Below are positions 1 to 6,366 of a stretch of DNA of 14,115 bases, one piece after another. The notes beneath the pieces are model-generated. The model saw nothing but the letters and a program-made list of their open reading frames with translations, was not told where the DNA came from and did not search any database. Source of the stretch: Elusimicrobiota bacterium. Lineage in GTDB: Bacteria > CG03 > SLGR01 > PWQF01. The stretch lies in contig PWMP01000020.1 in the NCBI GenBank assembly GCA_003558145.1, positions 1 through 14,115 of the forward strand, written 5' to 3'. The position numbers and the translations under genes are program-made. Position 1 is the first letter of the stretch; the number at the start of each line of letters is the position of its first letter.

Positions 1-2
1 CA

Positions 3-1016
3 TCGCAGTCTCTGCAGCAGGTAAACAAGGATCTGGACCAGGCATTCAGGAACTTCTTTAACGGCGCGGGTTATCCCAGGTTCAAAAAGAAAGGCATACA
101 CGACAGTTTCAGGATACCCCAGGGGATAAAGTTGGAGGGAAAGCTGTCTAAAAAGGCCGGTCAGGTAACACTGCCTAAACTCGGAACGCTAAGATATACG
201 CACACAAGAGAAATAGAAGGCAGGATAAAACACGTTACAATATCAAAGAAATACGGGAAATGGTATATATCGTTTAATTGTGAAGTTGATATAGCTGAAG
301 TCGAAGAAAAACCGGTATCAGAGATAGGAATAGACAGGGGAATAACTATATTCGCGCAGTGTTCTGACGGTGTTTCAATAAAAGGAGTGTCCCCGTTAGA
401 AAGGAATTTAAGTAAACTGAAAAAACTGCAGAGAGAATTATCAAGGAAAAAGAAATATTCTTCGAACTGGAAGAAGACAAGAAGCAGGATATCGAAGCTG
501 CACGAACACATATCTAACATACGCAAAGATTTCCTGCACAAGGCTTCCACGAAGCTAGCCAAAAACCACAGCTTAATAGTATTGGAAGACCTGAAGACCA
601 GGGATATGAGCAGATCCGCAAAAGGAAGTATGGATAATCCCGGAAAGAATGTTAAGGTAAAATCGGTACTGAACCGCAACATACTGGATCAGGGATGAAA
701 CAAATTTGAGAACTATGTTTCCTACAAGATGTTGTGGCAGGGAGGAAAGCTGGTGCTGGTAAATCCTAAGAATACAAGCATTAAATGCAGCAGCTGCGCT
801 CACACAGATTCCAGGAACCGAAAGAGCCGCGGGGAATTCGAGTGCTTAAGCTGCGGGCATGCGGAGAATGCTGATTTAAATGCAAGTAAGAACATATTAG
901 CCGAGGGACACTCGGTGATAGGGAAGTGGAGTGGAAGCGTTGGTTTCCACGGTGAAGCAGGAACTCCCGATACGAAAGCCTGTACAGGTATAAGTTGGAG
1001 AATCCCCTTGCTTTAG
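3..1016 (+). pseudogene. tnpB: TnpB RNA-guided nuclease (IS605 OrfB), 5'-truncated by the window edge and interrupted by a TGA
   Basis: TnpB is the RuvC-type, omega-RNA-guided nuclease of IS200/IS605 elements and the ancestor of Cas12. The frame is open from position 3 at the window edge (SQSLQQVNKDLDQAF is typical TnpB). About 70-80 N-terminal residues are missing off the edge. It runs to TAG at 1014-1016 with a single in-frame TGA at 696-698. The TGA sits after ILDQG, where relatives usually have Trp, and the downstream frame resumes as NKFENYVSYK, so a TGG to TGA change is the simplest reading. All three RuvC acidic residues are present: Asp at 333-335 (GIDRG), Glu at 585-587 (LEDL) and Asp at 873-875 (NADLN). 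The four zinc-ribbon Cys are at 786-788, 795-797, 843-845 and 852-854. The stop removes the zinc ribbon and RuvC-III from the first product. TGA is a real stop in neighbouring genes, so recoding is unlikely; I call it a recent pseudogene. Confidence 0.88.
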
Positions 1017-1050
1017 CTATGGGGAGTTGTCAATATATAACAGTTACAAG
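895..1050 (+). ncRNA. candidate omega RNA (reRNA) scaffold plus guide at the element right end
   Basis: In IS200/IS605 elements the TnpB guide RNA overlaps the tnpB 3' end and runs through the right end, so that flanking host DNA becomes the guide. Here the tnpB 3' end contains ordered inverted repeats. GCCGAG pairs CTCGGT over 900-916 with a 5-base loop (the outer pair is G-T). GTGGAA (931-936) pairs TTCCAC (945-950) with an 8-base loop. The perfect palindrome CCTGTACAGG lies at 979-988. The terminal CCCC/GGGG hairpin spans 1004-1024. If the element ends at 1033, the guide would begin at 1034 with TATATAACAGTTAC, inside the nupC 3' end. The 5' limit is a guess and no expression evidence exists. 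Confidence 0.4.
1004..1033 (+). repeat. right-end subterminal hairpin and TCAA cleavage site of the IS
   Basis: CCCC at 1004-1007 pairs GGGG at 1021-1024. An inner GC/GC pairing around a TTTA loop is separated from it by unpaired T-rich bases, an imperfect hairpin of the kind bound by Y1 transposases. It is followed by AGTTG and TCAA (1030-1033), the tetranucleotide known as the right-end cleavage site in IS608. The tnpB stop codon lies in the hairpin loop region. On the minus strand the same segment supplies the TGA stop of nupC at 1030-1032. Confidence 0.5.
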
Positions 1051-2859
1051 TTGTATTCCGATTTTTTCTGCTATTCCGAACATTACGCCGGCTACTGCGG
1101 CTGTCTGGGCGGAAGCCAGAACTCCTGCGGTCATTGCCCGCAGTCCGAGCTTAGCCAGGTCCTGGGACCGCTGGGGAGCTATACTGCCTATGCCGCCTAT
1201 CTGAATGGCAATTGAAGAGAAATTTGCAAATCCGCATAGGACGTAACTGGCAATAACCAGGCTTCGTCCCGAAAGTATTCCCTCCGCGGCCATATTCCGC
1301 AGCGTAATAAAGGCGACGAACTCGTTTACAGCTATTTTTTCGCCTATAAGCTGTCCTACCGAAAGCAGGTCGCTCCAGGGTATTCCTACCAGAAGTGCAA
1401 GCCCGGAAAAAACAAACCCGAAAAGGCGCTGCAGTGTAAGTTCCGGCAGGATCGCTATTATATCCAAACCCAGCAGGACTGTCATAAATGCTCCCAGCAG
1501 GGAGGTTCCTGCTACAATGATAAGCCCTTTAAGGGCGCTATCTCTTGCGGGATTTTTCCAGAATATTATAGTTCCGATAATCAGTCCGACTGCACCGAGG
1601 AGAAAAGCTCCGCTGCCCCATTGAGACAGCGTCCCTCCGATCAGCAGGGTAATAAGGCCCGTAATCAAACTGCCGGCAATTAGAAAAGCAATGGATTTAA
1701 GCCATAAAATATTCAGTTTCCGGAACCATTTAAAAGTTACAAATACTGCCAGCAGGAAAACAGTTATAGCGCTCCCGGCCGCCCACAGCGGGACTAAACG
1801 GCCGGCCATTAAATCGGAAATAATATAATATGTTCCAACCGGCAGGCATAAAATCAAGAGGAGACCGGTTATCCAGTATTTGGTTCTCCTGCCGCCCCAG
1901 TTCCAGCGGGCAATGTAGAAGGAAAAAAGAATAACGCCCAGTACAGTTCCCCATCCGAATGCTTCAAAGCCGGTAAGTTCGGAAACAAGAAAATGAAGCT
2001 GCTGTCCCGTCCAGTTCAGGATAAAATTCAGCATATAAACCAAGGCAATAAAGGCCAGGAGCATTGCTGCCACGTTAAGAGCAAGCTTAAGGCCGGTCGC
2101 CGCGCCGCTGGCTGCGGCGTCCAGGATGTTTACGTGCGTTTCTTCTACGGACACTTTTACTTCACCCCGGGTTTCAGGTTTCTCGCTTTCGGGAAAAGTA
2201 AGTTTTGACATTACTATGGCTGCGGGAGCGGACAAAAGGCTTGCGGTGATCAGGTGGCCGGCGATAGCCGGGAAATAAGGGCTGAGCATTCCCACAAAGG
2301 CAGCCATAACGCCCCCGGCTATGGTTGCGAAGCCTCCAGTCATAACGGTGTTAAGCTCTGACATTGTCATGTTTTTGACAAAAGGCTTTATGACCAGCGG
2401 AGCTTCCGTCTGCCCCACAAATATGTTGGAACTAACCGATAGTGTTTCCGCTCCGCTGGTTCCCAGTATTTTCATTATTATCCAGGCTACGAATTCTACC
2501 AGTTTCTGCATAAAGCCGGAATAATACAGGAGAGACATAAGAGCAGAAAAGAAAATTATTGTAGGAAGTACCGAAAAAGCGAAATGGGCTCCAGCAAACT
2601 CGGCGTTGAGCAAATTTCCGAATAGAAATTCAGCGCCCCTGTCAGAAAAACTTAAAAGGCGCAGTACTACTCTGTTCATTGCCGCAAAGAATAACTGTCC
2701 CGGCCGGGTAAGCAGTACGAGTACTCCGAGTACCAGCTGGATGAGAAGGCCTCCGACAACCACTTTCCACATTACATTGGAACGGTCTCTGGATATCAGC
2801 CACGCAATAAAAGGTATTGCCCCAAGCCCCAGCAAACCACAGTAAAATTCAATTCCCAT
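1030..2859 (-). CDS. nupC: NupC-type concentrative nucleoside transporter (CNT family) with a large central membrane insertion
   Basis: This is a cation-coupled nucleoside importer of the inner membrane (CNT/SLC28 family). The start chosen is ATG at 2857-2859, because GAAGGAGA (2866-2873) sits six bases upstream; an in-frame start at 2886 would add nine residues and lacks that support. The product is 609 aa. Family landmarks are GQTEAPL (149-155, substrate/sodium site), the LKLALNVAAMLLAF helix (257-270), NEFVAF (512-517) and the CGFANFSSIAIQIGG block (from 542). Typical bacterial CNTs are about 400-430 aa. The excess lies between roughly residues 290 and 470, where about six hydrophobic segments occur (near 303-317, 328-348, 356-375, 386-408, 416-434 and 443-464). 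The C-terminus is near the usual end, but the TGA stop falls in the apparent IS right end. The gene is single and convergent with the IS. The family call is firm; the exact substrate is not known. Confidence 0.93.
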   Translation of the reverse strand: MGIEFYCGLLGLGAIPFIAWLISRDRSNVMWKVVVGGLLIQLVLGVLVLLTRPGQLFFAAMNRVVLRLLSFSDRGAEFLFGNLLNAEFAGAHFAFSVLPTIIFFSALMSLLYYSGFMQKLVEFVAWIIMKILGTSGAETLSVSSNIFVGQTEAPLVIKPFVKNMTMSELNTVMTGGFATIAGGVMAAFVGMLSPYFPAIAGHLITASLLSAPAAIVMSKLTFPESEKPETRGEVKVSVEETHVNILDAAASGAATGLKLALNVAAMLLAFIALVYMLNFILNWTGQQLHFLVSELTGFEAFGWGTVLGVILFSFYIARWNWGGRRTKYWITGLLLILCLPVGTYYIISDLMAGRLVPLWAAGSAITVFLLAVFVTFKWFRKLNILWLKSIAFLIAGSLITGLITLLIGGTLSQWGSGAFLLGAVGLIIGTIIFWKNPARDSALKGLIIVAGTSLLGAFMTVLLGLDIIAILPELTLQRLFGFVFSGLALLVGIPWSDLLSVGQLIGEKIAVNEFVAFITLRNMAAEGILSGRSLVIASYVLCGFANFSSIAIQIGGIGSIAPQRSQDLAKLGLRAMTAGVLASAQTAAVAGVMFGIAEKIGIQLVTVIY

Positions 2860-2865
2860 ATAAAA

Positions 2866-2873
2866 TCTCCTTC
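2866..2873 (-). promoter_or_regulatory. strong ribosome binding site of nupC
   Basis: The minus strand reads GAAGGAGA, six bases before ATG at 2859. This fixes the start nine codons inside the longest possible frame. It is one of only two clear SD sequences in the window. Confidence 0.8.
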
Positions 2874-2912
2874 TAGGTTTGTCCAACTTCTTTTATATAT
2901 CCGGACTATTAA

Positions 2913-2942
2913 ATTATAATCAAAATTTTTTATAAAAAGCAA
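2913..2942 (-). promoter_or_regulatory. possible nupC promoter
   Basis: A perfect TATAAT lies on the minus strand at 2913-2918. A poor -35, TTGCTT at 2937-2942 (three of six matches), is 18 bases upstream. The predicted 5' leader would be about 45 bases with the SD near its end. Low confidence because the region is very AT-rich. Confidence 0.35.
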
Positions 2943-2949
2943 AATTTTT

Positions 2950-2979
2950 TTGACAATGACAATGATATTTAGATATTAT
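2950..2979 (+). promoter_or_regulatory. predicted sigma70-type promoter of rnr
   Basis: A consensus TTGACA (2950-2955) is followed after 18 bases by TATTAT (2974-2979, five of six). Transcription should begin near 2986, giving an A-rich leader of about 25 bases without an SD. The -35 and spacer contain tandem GACAAT, GACAAT, GATATT hexamers (2952-2969), a possible operator. Confidence 0.6.
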
Positions 2980-3011
2980 AACCAGAAACAGAAAAACATA
3001 TAAAAATAAAA

Positions 3012-4919
3012 ATGAAAAATAAAAAGAAAGACATTACGGTAAAAGGCCGGCTTGACAAACACCGCAGCGGTTTCGGCTTTATAATAAGGGAAGACGGAAT
3101 CAAACCGGACATTTACATAAGCAGAAAAAACCTATCAAATGCAATGGACGGGGACCTGGTCCGGGTTTGTATAACCGGGAGGAAGGACAGCTCCAAGCCC
3201 GAAGGAAAAATAATTGAAATTGTAAAACGGGGTTCACTTACAATTCCGGGTACTTTTGTTGAAGAAAAAAATAGCATAGGCGTAAGGCCGCTCGGCTCCG
3301 AATCCGAACTTATAGAAATTAAAGATAACAAACTGCTTAAAAAAGTTAAGAATAAGGACCGGGTTATAGTAAATATTGAAAAACTTCCGTCCGGAAAAAA
3401 AAGAGCTTCGGGTTCCATACTGCGCATAATAGGCCCGTCGGGAAATTATGAGGCCGAAGCGGAAGTTTCGCTTGTTCATAATAATATCAAAAAAAGTTTT
3501 CCGCCGGCTGTTATTAATGCCGCCGATCAAGTTTCCGATTTTCCTGCCCCGGAAAGGGAAGATCTTAGGGAACTTGAATGCTTTACTATAGATCCTGAGA
3601 GCGCAAAGGATTTTGATGACGCGGTAAGCATTAAAAAAACTTCCGGCGGTTACCGGCTGGGCGTTCACATAGCCGATGTCACCTGTTACGTCAGGGAGGA
3701 TTCCCCCATTGATAAAGAGGCCTTTGAAAGGGGAACCAGCGTTTATCTTCCCGGCAAGGTTATACCGATGCTCCCGGAGAGAATTTCAAATAACCTCTGC
3801 TCTCTTGTCCCCGGAAAAGACCGTATGGCAATTTCGGTTATAATGGACCTGGATTCTTCCGGAGCCGTTAAAAAATACCGCTTTGCCCGCAGTATTATAC
3901 GCAGCCGCAGGCGTTTTACCTATGATGAGGTTGATGAGATTCTTGATTCTCCGGTAAAGAAAAAAGGTTTAAACGAATCTCTTTCCCTTATGGTTGAGCT
4001 TGCCAGAAAACTTAACGCTGCGCGCGTGAAAAGGGGATGTATAGATTTTGAGTTTCCTCAGCTTCAGATAATCCTGGATGAAAAAGGAAAAGTAAAAGAC
4101 ATAATCAGGCAGGAGCGGACCATTTCCCACAGGCTCATAGAGGAATTTATGATACTGACAAACGAAGTGGTAGCTTCGCATATGAGCAAAAACAAGATAC
4201 CCTGTATATACCGGGTTCATGAAAAACCTGACGAGGGAAAAATGGAGTCGTTTCGTAATTTTATTAAGCTTTTCGGATTTACGCTTCCGGAAAACAAAAA
4301 AGTGACGCCTAAACATCTCCAGAAAATACTTGAAAAAATAAAAGAAAGCAAAGAAGAGGTAGTTATAAGCACAATGATGCTGCGCTCTCTTCAGCAGGCC
4401 GTTTATACGGATGAAAATAAGGGGCATTTTGCACTTGCCTGCAAAAATTATGCTCACTTCACTTCTCCTATAAGAAGATATCCGGACCTGCTTGTGCACA
4501 GGGTCCTGTGCCGGGTTATCGAAAAAGGCCGGCTCTCGAAAGAAGAAGAAAAGAAACTTCGTAAAAATTTTCGTCTTTGGGGCGAACTTCTTTCCCGAAA
4601 AGAGAGGGCGGCCGGTTCGGCTGAAACAGAAATAAACGAACTTAAAACAATGGAATACATGCAGGGGCATACGGGAAAAGAGTTTGAAGGAATTATAAGC
4701 GGTATTACTTCTTTCGGTATATTTGTTGAACTGAATATGGGGCTTGAAGGTCTTATACACATAAGAAATCTTAAAGATGACTACTATATCTTTTCTGAAG
4801 ACAGGATACAACTGACAGGCAGGAAGAATAAAAAACAGTTTGGTATAGGCCAGTCTGTAAAAGTACGCCTTGTAAGAGTAGACCTGGAAAAACGAGAGGT
4901 GGACTTTTTGCCTGTGTAA
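3012..4919 (+). CDS. rnr: ribonuclease R (RNase II/VacB family 3'-5' exoribonuclease)
   Basis: This is a processive 3'-5' hydrolytic exoribonuclease that degrades structured RNA in the cytoplasm. The product is 635 aa. Two OB/cold-shock-like domains occupy about residues 8-72 and 75-150. The RNB catalytic domain spans about 185-510 with the motif TIDPESAKDFDDAVS, giving metal-binding Asp194, Asp200, Asp202 and Asp203, and HFTSPIRRYPDLLVHR at 482-497. The C-terminal S1 domain spans about 552-632 (GHTGKEFEGIISGITSFGIF). It is shorter than E. coli RNase R (about 813 aa): the N-terminal helix-turn-helix and the Lys-rich tail are absent, as in many compact RNase R proteins. ATG at 3012 directly precedes the first OB domain but has no SD. 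It is divergent from nupC, and 81 bases separate it from trpB2. The S1 domain and double cold-shock domain favour RNase R over RNase II. Confidence 0.95.
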   Translation: MKNKKKDITVKGRLDKHRSGFGFIIREDGIKPDIYISRKNLSNAMDGDLVRVCITGRKDSSKPEGKIIEIVKRGSLTIPGTFVEEKNSIGVRPLGSESELIEIKDNKLLKKVKNKDRVIVNIEKLPSGKKRASGSILRIIGPSGNYEAEAEVSLVHNNIKKSFPPAVINAADQVSDFPAPEREDLRELECFTIDPESAKDFDDAVSIKKTSGGYRLGVHIADVTCYVREDSPIDKEAFERGTSVYLPGKVIPMLPERISNNLCSLVPGKDRMAISVIMDLDSSGAVKKYRFARSIIRSRRRFTYDEVDEILDSPVKKKGLNESLSLMVELARKLNAARVKRGCIDFEFPQLQIILDEKGKVKDIIRQERTISHRLIEEFMILTNEVVASHMSKNKIPCIYRVHEKPDEGKMESFRNFIKLFGFTLPENKKVTPKHLQKILEKIKESKEEVVISTMMLRSLQQAVYTDENKGHFALACKNYAHFTSPIRRYPDLLVHRVLCRVIEKGRLSKEEEKKLRKNFRLWGELLSRKERAAGSAETEINELKTMEYMQGHTGKEFEGIISGITSFGIFVELNMGLEGLIHIRNLKDDYYIFSEDRIQLTGRKNKKQFGIGQSVKVRLVRVDLEKREVDFLPV

Positions 4920-4928
4920 AAGCTCATG

Positions 4929-4959
4929 TTTACATTTACAGTCAAATTTATTATATAAT
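4929..4959 (+). promoter_or_regulatory. predicted promoter of trpB2
   Basis: A perfect TATAAT (4954-4959) is preceded by TTTACA (4929-4934, five of six) at a 19-base spacing, slightly long; a second TTTACA at 4935-4940 is too close. Transcription would start near 4966, leaving a leader of about 35 bases with the SD. No rnr terminator hairpin is visible, so rnr read-through into trpB2 is possible. Confidence 0.45.
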
Positions 4960-4987
4960 AGTGACAATTTAAATTCGGCGTAATCGA

Positions 4988-4995
4988 AAAGGAGG
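4988..4995 (+). promoter_or_regulatory. strong ribosome binding site of trpB2
   Basis: AAAGGAGG ends five bases before the ATG at 5001, a near-perfect anti-SD match. It stands out because most genes in this window have no SD, and it suggests high translation of trpB2. Confidence 0.8.
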
Positions 4996-5000
4996 AAAAG

Positions 5001-6356
5001 ATGGAAAGTTATAAAATAATGCTCGGCGAAAATGAAATTCCAAATAAGTGGTACAATGTAATACCAGACCTGCCCACTCCTCTTCCCCCCCCGCTTAAGC
5101 CTGACGGACAGCCTGTAGGGCCTGAAGACCTGGCTCCGGTTTTTGCAATGGAGCTTATAAAACAGGAAGTAAGCCCCGAAAGATGGATAGAAATCCCCGA
5201 TGAAATAATAGAGATTTATAAAATATGGCGCCCTACTCCCCTCAGGCGGGCATACTGTCTTGAGAAAGACCTCAAAACTCCCGCGCGCATATATTACAAG
5301 GACGAAAGCGTTTCTCCTCCCGGTTCGCATAAGCCCAACACGGCTGTAGCCCAGGCCTACTATAATAAGATAGAAGGTACCCGGACGCTTACAACGGAAA
5401 CCGGTGCCGGGCAGTGGGGCAGCGCTCTGGCTTTTGCTACAAACAAACTCGGACTTGATTTAAGAGTTTATATGGTAAAGGTGTCCTTTGACCAGAAACC
5501 GTACCGTAAAATCCTTATGGAAACCTGGAACGCCCAGGTTTTTTCTTCACCTACAAATAGAACAAAAGCAGGAAGGAGTATTCTTGAAAAAGATCCGGAC
5601 TGCCTGGGTTCCCTGGGAATAGCTATAAGCGAAGCCGTAGAGGATGCTGTATCTCATGACGATGCAAAATATACGCTTGGCAGCGTACTTAATCACGTAA
5701 TGCTTCACCAGACGGTTATAGGACTGGAAACAAAAAAGCAGCTTGACCTTGCCGGCGAAACTCCAGATGTACTTATCGGCTGTGTAGGAGGAGGAAGTAA
5801 TTTTGCGGGACTGTCATTTCCGTTTGTCAAAGATAAAATAGAGGGGCGGCTTAATGCAGACATAATCGCGGTTGAGCCTACGGCCTGTCCTACCCTGACA
5901 AAAGGGCCCTACAGGTATGATCACGGAGACGCGGTAAAGATGACTCCTCTGCTGAAAATGTATACGCTGGGCCACGATTTTGTTCCTCCCGGAATTCACT
6001 CCGGAGGATTGAGATATCACGGCGGCTCTCCCCTTGTTTCATCGCTGGTACATGATAAGGTGGTGAGAGCAAAGGCGTATCATCAGATAGAGGTTTTTGA
6101 GGCTGCGCTTAAATTTGCCCGCACCGAGGGAATGGTTTGCGCGCCGGAAACAGCCCACGCGATAAAAGCCGCAATTGACGAGGCGGAAAAATGCAGCCAG
6201 ACCGGTGAAGAAAAATGTATTGTATTTAACTATTCAGGCCACGGGTTTTTTGATCTCGGAGCGTACAGGGAATATCTTTCCGGTAATCTGAAAGAGTACG
6301 AGTATCCTAAAGAAAAAATAGCCGAGTCAATAGCCGCATTACCCGATATAGAATAA
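5001..6356 (+). CDS. trpB2: tryptophan synthase beta-like protein, TrpB2 type (PLP enzyme)
   Basis: This PLP-dependent beta-replacement enzyme condenses indole with L-serine (or O-phosphoserine in some relatives) to give L-tryptophan. The product is 451 aa, longer than TrpB1 (about 400), with the N-terminal extension usual for TrpB2. The PLP lysine is Lys111 in PPGSHKPNTA. Glu133 lies in ETGAGQWG, where Trp replaces the His of TrpB1, a TrpB2 hallmark. The phosphate-binding loop is GCVGGGSN (260-267). The C-terminal end has CIVFNYSGHGFFDL. No trpA, trpC or other trp gene is adjacent. TrpB2 is often an orphan gene thought to salvage indole or work with TrpA weakly; that is family knowledge, not shown here. 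The start is fixed by a strong SD. Odd points are a C8 tract at 5085-5092 and a terminator-like hairpin at 5521-5544 inside the gene. Confidence 0.95.
   Translation: MESYKIMLGENEIPNKWYNVIPDLPTPLPPPLKPDGQPVGPEDLAPVFAMELIKQEVSPERWIEIPDEIIEIYKIWRPTPLRRAYCLEKDLKTPARIYYKDESVSPPGSHKPNTAVAQAYYNKIEGTRTLTTETGAGQWGSALAFATNKLGLDLRVYMVKVSFDQKPYRKILMETWNAQVFSSPTNRTKAGRSILEKDPDCLGSLGIAISEAVEDAVSHDDAKYTLGSVLNHVMLHQTVIGLETKKQLDLAGETPDVLIGCVGGGSNFAGLSFPFVKDKIEGRLNADIIAVEPTACPTLTKGPYRYDHGDAVKMTPLLKMYTLGHDFVPPGIHSGGLRYHGGSPLVSSLVHDKVVRAKAYHQIEVFEAALKFARTEGMVCAPETAHAIKAAIDEAEKCSQTGEEKCIVFNYSGHGFFDLGAYREYLSGNLKEYEYPKEKIAESIAALPDIE
5521..5544 (+). terminator. terminator-like hairpin inside trpB2
   Basis: AAACCTGG (5521-5528) and CCAGGTTT (5534-5541) form a perfect 8-bp stem around a 5-base loop, and the T run extends from 5539 to 5544. 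The shape is that of an intrinsic terminator in the sense direction, about 540 bases into trpB2, over the codons for ETWNAQVF. The stem is only half GC and the segment codes for a conserved part of the protein, so it may be chance. Confidence 0.25.
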
Positions 6357-6366
6357 TACCTTATAA

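Larger units (their letters stand above)
1..1033 (+). mobile_element. IS200/IS605-family element, right-hand portion
   Basis: This is the right part of an insertion element of the IS200/IS605 (or tnpB-only IS1341-like) type. Its left end and any tnpA lie outside the window. What is seen is a tnpB-type reading frame followed at once by an imperfect hairpin with CCCC (1004-1007) pairing GGGG (1021-1024), then GAGTTGTCAA ending at 1033. From family knowledge, IS608-type right ends carry a subterminal imperfect hairpin read by TnpA and are cut after a TCAA, so I place the end after 1033. The element abuts, and probably slightly overlaps, the 3' end of the convergent nupC gene. The exact boundary is an inference; an empty-site comparison would settle it. 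Such elements create no target duplication, so none is expected. Confidence 0.7.

Noticed and set aside
161..682. A 173-codon open frame on the minus strand of tnpB
   Set aside because: It is the antisense shadow of a clearly coding TnpB frame with RuvC motifs; the product has no recognisable domain.
696..698. TGA read as tryptophan through a variant genetic code
   Set aside because: panB, panC, nadA, nadB, uvrA, dut and nupC all end at TGA at their expected family lengths, and none contains an internal TGA.
995..1215. Short plus-strand open frames just after tnpB
   Set aside because: They overlap the end of tnpB, the IS end and the antisense of nupC; none has an SD or protein similarity.
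2699..2708. Perfect palindrome CCCGGCCGGG in nupC
   Set aside because: It is inside coding sequence, single and short; CCGGCC-type words are common in this DNA.
2881..2906. GTCC/GGAC inverted repeat upstream of nupC as an operator
   Set aside because: Only four bases pair across an 18-base gap; this is expected by chance.
3969..5330. A 453-codon open frame on the minus strand across rnr and trpB2
   Set aside because: Although long, it is antisense to two well-supported genes, crosses their promoter region and is rich in Phe, Tyr and Lys/Arg as expected from the complement of AAA/GAA-rich coding DNA. No family is recognisable.
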